Assembly (NCBI GenBank): GCA_030037855.1
Contig: JASHPY010000010.1
Location: forward strand, 1-33,779
DNA: 33,779 bases
Source of the DNA: Thermoplasmata archaeon
Lineage (GTDB): Archaea; Thermoplasmatota; Thermoplasmata; Lutacidiplasmatales; UBA184
Reading direction: 5' to 3'
The notes under the pieces were generated by a model. That model ran no database searches and had not been told where the DNA came from. It saw only the letters and a program-made list of their open reading frames with translations. The position numbers were made by a program, and so were the translations under genes. The first letter of the stretch is position 1. Every line of letters starts with the position of its first letter. Positions 14,718 to 21,426 of this stretch are shown here, in pieces.

Positions 14718-15073
14718 TGACCTTTCGAATTCGGCGGAAACTCCTCTCCGATCCCGAGTTTCTGGGACTCCCGCCGGATGTGCGGGAGACATTCATCTCC
14801 GTCTTCCGAGAGTTGGCGGTTGCCGAGACCCCAGTACAGAGAACCTCGGCCTGGTACATCGAGGAGCTACACCAACGAAAGAGGCTAGCTCCCGAGGGCA
14901 TCTTCTCGGTCCACGTCAAAGAGGTTGGCGGCAAGCGGTGGCCCTGGCGAGGAGTGTCCTTCCGCCGTGGAAACGATCTTGTGTTTTTCGGATTTGGTCC
15001 ACGTGTGCCGGACTTCTATGTGAAAATGGCACGGGCGCGGGACGCGTTGAGTCGCGAGGACGACGAGCGCTGA
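14717..15073 (+). CDS. RelE-like toxin of cassette 2
   Basis: This 118-aa product is directly coupled to the antitoxin. The layout parallels toxin 1: an N-terminal helical pair (FLGLPPDVRETFISVFRELAVAE), then a beta-sheet ending WRGVSFRRGNDLVFFGFGPRVPDFYVKMARARDAL, which aligns with FRGIYVADGRVVVFLRFARRDHQTYLRI of toxin 1. It keeps an arginine and a tyrosine near the C-terminal catalytic region. Sequence identity to standard RelE is weak, so the call rests on the gene pair, size and layout. It could be an inactive or retargeted relative. Confidence 0.55.
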   Translation: MTFRIRRKLLSDPEFLGLPPDVRETFISVFRELAVAETPVQRTSAWYIEELHQRKRLAPEGIFSVHVKEVGGKRWPWRGVSFRRGNDLVFFGFGPRVPDFYVKMARARDALSREDDER

Positions 15074-15330
15074 TCGGACGTCTCCCGTCGGCTAGCCAGC
15101 GACGGCCCTGAGAGGTCCCGCCCCCGCGCCGGTATCACCGGCAAATCGTGGGAGTCGCTCGGTCACAAACGGCCGTGACCCTACAAGCCGGATGGAGCAC
15201 TCGGACCGCCCGACCAACCTCGATGACGAGTCCGGTCGTGGCCTACCACAGCGCGTCGACTCCAGGTCGGGCCGCGATACTTCCGCCGTCCGCATCGAAA
15301 GGAAGGCAGGTAGCCATGGTGGCAGTAATA

Positions 15331-15339
15331 AGTGAGTGA
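15331..15339 (+). promoter_or_regulatory. Putative TetR operator upstream of tetR
   Basis: AGTGAGTGA lies directly after an A/T-rich AGTAATA promoter stretch, 25 nt before the TTG start of tetR. The same 9-mer occurs next to the SDR promoter at 15954, suggesting a shared operator and autoregulation. Confidence 0.45.
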
Positions 15340-15363
15340 CTTTCATCTAACTGAGGCGGCTCC

Positions 15364-15966
15364 TTGGCACGACCTAAGAGCGAGGCCAAGCGCAATGCCA
15401 TACTCGAGGCGAGCGTCCGGGTGTTCGCGAAGGAGGGCCTGCGGGCCCCCACCTCATCGATCTCCGGCGCTGCCGGAGTGGCCGAAGGGACCCTGTTCCG
15501 GTACTTCCCCACCAAGGACGCCTTGGTCAACGCGGTCTATCAGGACATCAAGGCTGACATCGCGGGGGCGGTCTTCTCTTCCTTTCCACGCAAGGCAGGC
15601 GTACGCACTCGGCTGCGGCACATCTGGAACCGCTACGTTGACTGGGGAGCCGCGCACCCGGCGGCACACCGAGTGGTCAGTGAGATCGAGCTGTGGGGGG
15701 GCCTGACCAGCGAGTCCCGAGCACTCGACGCCGGCAACCTTGCAGAGCTGCAAGCCCTGGCCCAATCCTTCCGCGAGCAGGGCTTAGCGGCGAAGGACCT
15801 CTCGGATGAATACATCGGCAGTGTCATCAACGCCCTTGAGGAGATGACCGTCTCGCTGGTGATCGACGACCCTGATGGCGCCGAACGGTACCGCGACCTG
15901 GGCTTCCAGGTCCTCTGGAACGGAATCACGGCGCGTCCCCGATTGCGAGACTTAGTGAGTGAGTAA
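15364..15966 (+). CDS. TetR/AcrR-family transcriptional regulator
   Basis: The 200-aa product starts at TTG 15364 (MARPKSEAKRNAILEASVRVFAKEGLRAPTSSISGAAGVAEGTLFRYFPTKDALVNAVYQDI). Residues ~8-55 are the TetR helix-turn-helix domain, with the recognition helix in GTLFRYFPTKDAL. The remaining ~140 residues are the helical ligand-binding and dimer domain. TetR proteins repress nearby genes until a small ligand binds. The SDR gene begins 33 bp downstream and has an inverted repeat abutting its TATA box, so it is the likely target. TetR is more common in bacteria, which fits acquisition with the island. Confidence 0.9.
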   Translation: MARPKSEAKRNAILEASVRVFAKEGLRAPTSSISGAAGVAEGTLFRYFPTKDALVNAVYQDIKADIAGAVFSSFPRKAGVRTRLRHIWNRYVDWGAAHPAAHRVVSEIELWGGLTSESRALDAGNLAELQALAQSFREQGLAAKDLSDEYIGSVINALEEMTVSLVIDDPDGAERYRDLGFQVLWNGITARPRLRDLVSE

Positions 15967-15978
15967 ACACTCATATAT
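15954..15978 (+). promoter_or_regulatory. Operator abutting the SDR promoter
   Basis: AGTGAGTGAGTAAACACTCATATAT holds the inverted repeat TGAGT-AAAC-ACTCA (15960-15973), whose last base is the first base of the ATATAT box (15973-15978). That box is centred about 25 nt before GTG 16000. A repressor bound here would block TBP/TFB. The left part repeats the 9-mer found upstream of tetR. Confidence 0.6.
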
Positions 15979-15999
15979 CTCTGCGCGCATGAACGCCTC

Positions 16000-16947
16000 G
16001 TGAGTGCGTGGAACGAGAGGGATATCCCCCTTCAAACGGGGCGACTGGCCATTGTTACCGGGGGTAACAGTGGAATCGGGCTGTTCACGGCACTGGGTCT
16101 CGCTCGTGCCGGAGCCGAGGTGATCATCGCCACGCGCTCGGAGGCGAAGGCGGTGGAGGCGATTCGACAGGTGCGGGCCAGCGTTCCCTCCGCGTCGCTG
16201 CGCTTCGAAGCCCTCGACCTCGCGAGTCTCAGATCGGTACGCGCCTTCGTCCAGCGGGTGGGGCGGCTACCTAAGATTGATTTGCTCGTCAACAACGCAG
16301 CCGTCATGTATATTCCGACGCGGGAGCTGACCGAAGACGGGTTTGAGCGACAGTTCGGCACGAACTATCTCGGTCCCTTCGCCCTGACGTTGGGCCTGCT
16401 ACCTACCCTCCTGCGGTCGCCCCACCCGCGCGTTACCACCGTCTCGAGCGGTGCCGCGAATATGGGATTGAAACGGATCAAGTTCGAGGATCTTGAGTGG
16501 GATCGCGGGTATCGCCATTATCCGGCCTACTGCCAGTCCAAACTCGCGGACCTCATGTTCGCCATCGAGCTAGGCCAGCGGTCCGCTCGTGTCGGAATTC
16601 CGTTGACGAGCAATGCGGCGCATCCGGGTGCGGCTCGCACCAATCTTCTATCGAGCGGGCGGGGCCGCCCGCCCAACCTGGGAGTCCGAATCCTGATTCG
16701 CATCATCGGCCAGTCTGCGGCAGGAGGTGCTCTCTCGGTGCTCCGAGCCTCGACGGACCCGTCCGCCACATCCGGTAGCTATTTCGGGCCATCACGACTC
16801 GGCGGATCGAGAGGTCCCCCCGCACCCGTTGGAGTGCCGGCTCCGGCCTTGGACGCGGGAGCCAGGTCACGTCTCTGGGAGATCTCCGAGCGGCTCACGG
16901 GGGCGCATTGGGATCCGACTCAGCCCCCCGTCCCGTTCGAGAACTGA
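16000..16947 (+). CDS. Short-chain dehydrogenase/reductase (retinol-dehydrogenase-like)
   Basis: This 315-aa Rossmann-fold oxidoreductase carries the nucleotide-binding motif TGGNSGIG (residues ~21-28), the DLAS segment, NNAAV, the catalytic serine in TTVSSGA and the catalytic YCQSK (YxxxK). After the active site there is an HPGAARTNL segment typical of the retinol-dehydrogenase/light-dependent protochlorophyllide-reductase-like SDR subgroup. The cofactor is likely NADP(H), because ATRSEAK after beta2 offers a basic residue. Its substrate may be an aldehyde, ketone or steroid-like xenobiotic and may be the ligand class sensed by the upstream TetR (inference). GTG 16000 is fixed by the TATA box 25 nt upstream. 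Confidence 0.88.
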   Translation: MSAWNERDIPLQTGRLAIVTGGNSGIGLFTALGLARAGAEVIIATRSEAKAVEAIRQVRASVPSASLRFEALDLASLRSVRAFVQRVGRLPKIDLLVNNAAVMYIPTRELTEDGFERQFGTNYLGPFALTLGLLPTLLRSPHPRVTTVSSGAANMGLKRIKFEDLEWDRGYRHYPAYCQSKLADLMFAIELGQRSARVGIPLTSNAAHPGAARTNLLSSGRGRPPNLGVRILIRIIGQSAAGGALSVLRASTDPSATSGSYFGPSRLGGSRGPPAPVGVPAPALDAGARSRLWEISERLTGAHWDPTQPPVPFEN

Positions 16948-17793
16948 CGAAGCCAAACGAGCCACGATCTGAAGGCGAGAGGTCCGACTCGGTGTACGAT
17001 TACCGTCGAGGCGGCCAGCCTCGGCGGGGAGTGCGCTCGTCGGGGCACGCCGGTAGGTACCCTCGACCTCATCGTCGCTGCAGCGGCCCGCCATCACCGA
17101 GCGATAGTTCTGAGCACGGGCACGGACTTCTCGAGGATTCCTCGAACGGTGGTCGAGACGTACTAACGACCTGCGACCGCTGGACCACTGGATAGACTTC
17201 GCAGACGAATCCTATGGCCCTAAAATTGGGACGAATTCCAGCACGGGCGTCCCCATCGTCGGTTCGTGGACTCGTGGCGGAGGGCAGCGTGGCATCTTGC
17301 CCGCCGCTTCTAGGAGGCGGACGCTCCGACTCGCGGAAGGGAACCCTCCGGGCTGCCCGGAGCGCCCCGGCGGCGCCCGACGGGTCTTACCGAGGGGTCG
17401 CAGGACGGACGCCGGGTCGCCGGTGCTCTTTCGGACCGCCGGGCGCGCTCGGCATTGGACCCGTGCGAACCGGTTTGTGTCGGGAGTCCCGGTCGGGCGT
17501 TCGTTCGAGAACGGGACCGATCCGCTGGATCACCCCTCCCGTGCGTTCCCCCGAACTTTCGACGTTCCGTGACTTCCCGGGGAGGCAGCACCGGCCGGCG
17601 TCGAACTTCTGACGGACGAGGGCCGGGGGCGACCCCGATTTCGTGCGCGTCCGTTCCCGGCGGTGACCAACGATTAGATACGCCTCGCGGGTCGGCCCCC
17701 CGTGGCCGTCGGCGGCCGTCACCTCTCCGCGGAGATGCCCACGGACCTCGTGGGATACACTTCGCTTACCCAACGGGACGAATCCGCCTTCCT
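16948..17793. other. Gene-poor stretch at the island's right end
   Basis: About 850 bp without a gene I can support. It contains repeat C (17201-17289). The listed frames here lack plausible starts, promoters or recognisable protein features. It looks like decayed island DNA followed by a junction to the chromosome. Confidence 0.5.
17201..17289 (+). repeat. Attachment-type repeat C, degenerate tRNA-Arg 3' copy
   Basis: CGAATTCCAGCACGGGCGTCCCC matches the tRNA-Arg 3' end with one change in the core. It aligns with repeat B on both sides (GCAGACGAATCCTATGGCCC... and CCCCATCG...TTCGTGGACTC...GGCAGCG). It marks the probable distal end of the island. Confidence 0.7.
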
Positions 17794-18240
17794 TCAGTGC
17801 GAAGGCTCCGTAGCGAGCCGTTTCCCGGAAGGTCCCCCCGCCAGGATCATCCCGATCGCGGCGAGAATGCCGACCGCGGCGAGCCCCTCCATCGCGTACA
17901 GCGCGCCGTTGCTCTGGCCCCCGAGCAGGAAGACCGCGCCCGAGATGGTCGCACCGAGTGCCGCGAGGGCAGCGAGACCCGCCGAGGCCCTCGGCCCGGG
18001 TCGGTAGTGGCGGCCCACGAACGAGGTGGAGTATCCTGCGATCCCGAGGGTGACGAGTGCGAGTCCGATGTGGCTCGCGAGGGTCAATGGCAGGTAGCTG
18101 CTCTCCATCGCCAGCGAGCTCCCGACCACCGACGTGAGCACGAACATCACGAGCGTCGCGATGCCCCAGGCACGAAGGGACCGTACCGGAGTGCCTCCCG
18201 GACTCGACGAGGGTGCCGTCGTCGACGATTCTGTCGCCAC
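17794..18240 (-). CDS. Four-TM membrane protein downstream of the AhpD-like gene
   Basis: The ~148-aa product, using GTG 18240 (MATESSTTAPSSSPGG...), has four hydrophobic segments around WGIATLVMFVLTSVVGSSL, ASHIGLALVTLGIAGYS, AGLAALAALGATISGAVFLL and AMEGLAAVGILAAIGMILA. The pattern resembles small integral membrane proteins of unknown function. The gene follows the AhpD-like gene by 26 bp on the same strand, so the two are probably one transcription unit, perhaps with a shared redox or stress role (inference). Confidence 0.6.
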   Translation of the reverse strand: MATESSTTAPSSSPGGTPVRSLRAWGIATLVMFVLTSVVGSSLAMESSYLPLTLASHIGLALVTLGIAGYSTSFVGRHYRPGPRASAGLAALAALGATISGAVFLLGGQSNGALYAMEGLAAVGILAAIGMILAGGPSGKRLATEPSH

Positions 18241-18266
18241 AGCTCGCCGACGCTCTTCGCGGCTGA

Positions 18267-18794
18267 CTATTTGGCCGCTTCGCCGCCCCACTTCTTGGCG
18301 GAGTCCGGGTCCACGTCGCCCCAGTCCGCCGCAACCTGTCGAGTCGTGACGTTGATCCGATTGTACAGGTTCTGGGTCGCGAACCCCAGAACCAGGAACG
18401 CCAGCTCGCGCTCCGAAAAGTGCCGAGCCGCTTCTTCCCAGACCGTGTCGGGCACGGGGTCCGGGCGGTCGCTGAGCCGTGTCATCGCTTCGGCGAGGGC
18501 GAGAGCCGCTCGCTCGGGAGCCGTGAATCGAGCCGACTCCCTCCACGCCGACACCGCGAAGAGCCGTTCCTCCGTTTCCCCGAACTTCCGCAGCAGCATG
18601 CAACTTCCGTCGAGGCAAAGCGCGCAGCCGTTCAGCTGGCTGGCGCGGAGCATGCCGATCGAGAGGGCGCGCGCCGGCGGTCCCTGCAGTTGACCGAGAA
18701 GTTGGCCCAGGGCCTGTAGCGGGGCCATCGCCTCGGGAACGATCGTCGCGGGGTTCTTCAGTCGGGTCTTCGGCGTCACCGTCGATATCGGCAT
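18267..18794 (-). CDS. AhpD/carboxymuconolactone-decarboxylase-like protein
   Basis: The 175-aa product uses ATG 18794 (MPISTVTPKTRLKNPATIVPEAM). It has the family core: RASQLNGCALCLDGSC, then FGETEERLFAVSAWRESARFTAPERAALALAEAMTRLSD and ELAFLVLGFATQNLYNRINVTTRQ. The CxxC pair is the thiol redox centre of AhpD-like alkylhydroperoxidases. The histidine usually found at CxxCxxxH ('CLDMH') is replaced by serine (CLDGS), so peroxidase-type chemistry may be changed or lost. The longer ORF start at 18917 lies upstream of the TATATA promoter and is unlikely. Confidence 0.85.
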   Translation of the reverse strand: MPISTVTPKTRLKNPATIVPEAMAPLQALGQLLGQLQGPPARALSIGMLRASQLNGCALCLDGSCMLLRKFGETEERLFAVSAWRESARFTAPERAALALAEAMTRLSDRPDPVPDTVWEEAARHFSERELAFLVLGFATQNLYNRINVTTRQVAADWGDVDPDSAKKWGGEAAK

Positions 18795-18808
18795 TGCACT
18801 TACTCCAA

Positions 18809-18826
18809 GGCGCGAGTGATCGCGCC
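18809..18826 (-). promoter_or_regulatory. Perfect inverted repeat at the AhpD-like gene start region
   Basis: GGCGCGA-GTGA-TCGCGCC is a perfect 7-bp inverted repeat. It covers the expected transcription start, downstream of the TATATA box and 15 nt before the ATG. It could be an operator or a 5'-UTR hairpin. CACTTAC occurs on both sides (18797 and 18829), 32 bp apart. Confidence 0.45.
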
Positions 18827-18848
18827 ACCACTTACATAACTTAGATGG

Positions 18849-18854
18849 TATATA
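18849..18854 (-). promoter_or_regulatory. TATA box of the AhpD-like operon
   Basis: TATATA on the minus strand, in an A/T-rich pocket, predicts a start near 18826 and a leader of about 30 nt before ATG 18794. Confidence 0.55.
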
Positions 18855-19030
18855 TTGTACGAGCGTCGAGCATCGCACTTCGCGCGCCGCTGGAGAGGGG
18901 GACAACCGGTGCCCCATGCCGACTCCGAGCCGGTCGCGAATGGTTGAGTCGAGAGTTATGCTATTGTCCCTCGGATACGCGTGGGGCGATCGCCGCTCCG
19001 AGGTTACCCCGGCGAAATCACTCTCGAAAT

Positions 19031-19041
19031 CGTATTATACG
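19031..19041 (+). promoter_or_regulatory. Palindrome over the marR TATA box
   Basis: CGTATTATACG is a perfect palindrome around a central T and contains the TATTATA promoter element, centred 31 nt before ATG 19067. MarR dimers bind such palindromes, so this is a likely autoregulatory operator for marR and the MFS gene. Confidence 0.55.
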
Positions 19042-19066
19042 GAATCGAATCATTTCTCGACCCACC

Positions 19067-19540
19067 ATGTCGGCGACGCTGCGCGTGGAGGCCCGCCCGC
19101 CCTCGGAGGGGAGCCTCGACCCGACCTGGCAGGTCCTCCGAGAGGCCAACATCCTTCTGCGGGAGCGTTGGAACCGACGGCTCGACCGCTACGGCCTGTC
19201 GTTCTCGGAGTACGTCGGCCTAGAACTCTCGGACCGACTGCCCTCGAAACCGTCCGACGTCGCTCGCTACATCGGTATCAGCGCGGCCGGGGCGACCGAC
19301 CTGCTCGACCGGCTGGAGACCCGAAAGCTCATCCGACGCGTACCCGACGCGCTCGACCGGCGGGCGGTGTTGATTCGGCTGACCGCGGCGGGCAAACGTC
19401 TGCTCGAGCAGTGCCACGCCGAGAAGGAGGCCGAGATCCAGTTTCTCGACGCGGCGATGACCTCACGGGAGCGCGAGGCGCTCGCCGAAGGCGTCCGGGC
19501 CCTCCGACGTGCGCTCCGTCCCACGCCGGGAGGTGACTAG
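19067..19540 (+). CDS. MarR-family transcriptional regulator
   Basis: This 157-aa protein is a winged-helix MarR regulator. The dimer helices come first (LDPTWQVLREANILLRERWNRRLDRYGLSFSEYVGLELS). Next is the HTH (KPSDVARYIGISAAGATDLLDRLETRKLIRRV), with the wing DALDRRAVLIRLTAAGKRLLEQ containing the conserved D-x-R-x(3)-V-x-L-T. A C-terminal helix completes it. ATG 19067 is chosen over the long upstream extension because the promoter lies in between. It stands immediately before a drug-exporter-like gene, the usual arrangement for a repressor released by the exported compound. Confidence 0.92.
   Translation: MSATLRVEARPPSEGSLDPTWQVLREANILLRERWNRRLDRYGLSFSEYVGLELSDRLPSKPSDVARYIGISAAGATDLLDRLETRKLIRRVPDALDRRAVLIRLTAAGKRLLEQCHAEKEAEIQFLDAAMTSREREALAEGVRALRRALRPTPGGD
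19528..19536 (+). promoter_or_regulatory. Strong Shine-Dalgarno for the MFS exporter
   Basis: GGGAGGTGA, nearly full complement of the 16S rRNA tail, lies 5 nt before ATG 19542. It sets that start rather than the ORF-track start at 19509 and shows internal translation initiation within the marR operon. Confidence 0.75.
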
Positions 19541-19541
19541 G

Positions 19542-21359
19542 ATGGAGTACAAGTGGACCGTCCTTTCGAACACCACGCTCGGAGGGCTCCTCGCCTCCCT
19601 GGACGGCACGATCGTGCTGATCTCGCTCCCGGTCATCTTCAACGGCATCGGGGTCAACCCGCTCCTCCCGGGGAGCTTCCCGCTCCTGATCTGGCTGCTG
19701 CTTGGTTACGGGGTCGTCACCGCGACGCTCCTCGTCACGTTCGGGCGCCTGTCCGACATGTGGGGGCGCGCCCGGATGTACAACCTCGGGTTCGCGATCT
19801 TCTCGACCGGTTCGATCCTCCTGTTCATCGAACCGTGGACCGGCGCGACCGGCGCCTGGGCGCTGGTCGGCTTCCGTCTGATCCAGGCCGTAGGCGCCGC
19901 GTTCCTGTTCGCGAACTCCGCTGCGCTCCTCACCGACGCGTTCCCGGCCAACGAACGCGGGAAGGCGATGGGCGTCAACCAGGTCGCGTTCATCGGCGGG
20001 TCGCTGGTCGGTCTCATCACGGGCGGGATCCTCGCGAGCATTCCGGACCTCCACATCGGTCCGTTCCTCCTGCCGACCTGGCGGCTGATCTTCCTCGTGA
20101 GCGTGCCGGTCGGCGTCGTCGGTACGATCTGGGCGTACGCGCGACTCCGGGAGATCTCGGTCCGGCGGACCGGCCAGAAGATCGACTTCCTCGGGAACGG
20201 GACGTTCGCGCTCGGTCTCACGCTGCTCCTGGTCTCGATCACCTACGGGCTCTTGCCGTACAACGGCCAGCCGATGGGATGGTCGAACCCCTGGGTCGTG
20301 AGCGGGCTCGCCGCCGGCGTCGGCGCGCTGTTCCTGTTCCTCTACATCGAGAGCCGCGTCGCGGACCCGATGTTCAAGCTCGGGCTCTTCCGGAACCGTT
20401 CGTTCGCCGCGGGGAACTCGTCGGCGTTCCTCGGTTCGATCGCGCGGGGCGGCATGATGCTCACGCTGGTCGTCTGGTTCCAGGGGATCTGGCTCCCCCT
20501 CCACGGCTACTCGTTCTCGGAGATCCCGCTGTGGGCGGGGATCTTCATGATGCCGATGATCTTCGGGTTCCTCACCGCGGGTCCGTTGAGCGGGTGGATC
20601 TCGGACCGAAAGGGTCCCCGGGTAATCGCGACGCTGGGGATCTCGATCGCCTCGGCGACGTTCTTCTTCCTCGCGTTCCTTCCGCTCAACTTCCAGTACT
20701 GGGAGATGGGCGTCCTCCTGTACGCCCAGGGGATCGGGATGGGGATGTTCGCCGCTCCGAACGCGGCGTCGGTGATGAGCTCGGTCCCGGCGGAGAATCG
20801 GGGCGCCGCGTCCGGGATGCTCGCGACCCTCCAGAACTCCGGTCAGCAGATCTCGATGGCGATCTTCTTCACGATCATCATCGTCGGCCTCGCCTCGGGT
20901 CTCCACGGATCGGTGAGCGGGGCCCTGGTCGCCGCGCACGTGGGCCAGCCCGACGCGGGGATCCTCTCCGGCGTGGTCGCGTCGAACCCGACCGGCGCCT
21001 TGTTCGGGGCGTTCCTCGGAGAGAACCCGATGCAGTCACTGCTCTACGCCGCCGCGACCGTGCCCGGATGGCAGCCGCTGCCGCCGAACGTCGAGCAGAC
21101 GCTGCTCGCCCCCCACTTCTTCGCGGGGGCGATCTCGACCGCGTTCGGGACCGCGCTCTCGGAGGCGTTCCTGTTCGCCGGCGTCGTGACCGCGGCGGCG
21201 GCCCTGATCTCGTGGATGCGGGGAGAGCGGTACATCTACGGCCAGACCCACGAGACGCCCCGGACGCCGGGAGCCCCGGCGGCCGCCCCCCCGCCGACGT
21301 CGGACCCGCCCGCGGGGGCCGCGGCGGTCGGTTCCCCGGGGATCCGTTCGCGGCCGTAG
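19542..21359 (+). CDS. MFS transporter, DHA2-type multidrug exporter
   Basis: This 605-aa polytopic protein has about 14 TM segments. The N-terminus (LSNTTLGGLLASLDGTIVLISLPVI) carries the DHA2 motif 'LD.TIV..ALP'. The inter-helix 2-3 motif is GRLSDMWGRARMYN and the motif C region is FIGGSLVGLITGGIL. A second GRLSD-like loop appears as GWISDRKGPRV. Such proteins expel hydrophobic or cationic compounds in exchange for protons. The last ~40 residues are a Pro/Ala-rich cytoplasmic tail. It is translated from its own strong Shine-Dalgarno 1 bp after marR and is presumably controlled by it. Confidence 0.92.
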   Translation: MEYKWTVLSNTTLGGLLASLDGTIVLISLPVIFNGIGVNPLLPGSFPLLIWLLLGYGVVTATLLVTFGRLSDMWGRARMYNLGFAIFSTGSILLFIEPWTGATGAWALVGFRLIQAVGAAFLFANSAALLTDAFPANERGKAMGVNQVAFIGGSLVGLITGGILASIPDLHIGPFLLPTWRLIFLVSVPVGVVGTIWAYARLREISVRRTGQKIDFLGNGTFALGLTLLLVSITYGLLPYNGQPMGWSNPWVVSGLAAGVGALFLFLYIESRVADPMFKLGLFRNRSFAAGNSSAFLGSIARGGMMLTLVVWFQGIWLPLHGYSFSEIPLWAGIFMMPMIFGFLTAGPLSGWISDRKGPRVIATLGISIASATFFFLAFLPLNFQYWEMGVLLYAQGIGMGMFAAPNAASVMSSVPAENRGAASGMLATLQNSGQQISMAIFFTIIIVGLASGLHGSVSGALVAAHVGQPDAGILSGVVASNPTGALFGAFLGENPMQSLLYAAATVPGWQPLPPNVEQTLLAPHFFAGAISTAFGTALSEAFLFAGVVTAAAALISWMRGERYIYGQTHETPRTPGAPAAAPPPTSDPPAGAAAVGSPGIRSRP

Positions 21360-21426
21360 CGTCGTCGACGACGGCGCGCCCGACCTCAGAGCGGAAATAG
21401 CTCGGCCGTCTCGGACCCACGCACCG

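Larger units (their letters stand above)
13383..17289. mobile_element. tRNA-Arg-anchored genomic island of two toxin-antitoxin cassettes
   Basis: The island is bounded on the left by the tRNA-Arg gene and divided and ended by degenerate copies of its 3' end (repeats B and C). Cassette 1 (A to B, about 1.0 kb) holds one antitoxin/toxin pair. Cassette 2 (B to C, about 2.9 kb) holds a second pair plus tetR and an SDR gene. Base composition is visibly less GC-rich than the flanks and coding density is lower. No integrase or replication gene is seen, so it is either a remnant or a set of mini-elements mobilised in trans. About 270 bp after the tRNA (13383-13654) and 290 bp at 15074-15363 contain no gene I can support. 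Confidence 0.65.

Noticed and set aside
13383-17289. Integrase, transposase or CRISPR array in the island
   Set aside because: I searched the listed frames for tyrosine recombinase or transposase motifs and the DNA for regularly spaced repeats and saw none. The three tRNA-derived repeats are too far apart and too diverged for CRISPR.
17214-17612. 132-aa plus-strand ORF after repeat C
   Set aside because: It begins inside the repeat, has no promoter or ribosome site, and other frames are equally open.
19329-20939. 536-aa minus-strand ORF
   Set aside because: It is a shadow of the marR/MFS genes, highly charged and with no domain.
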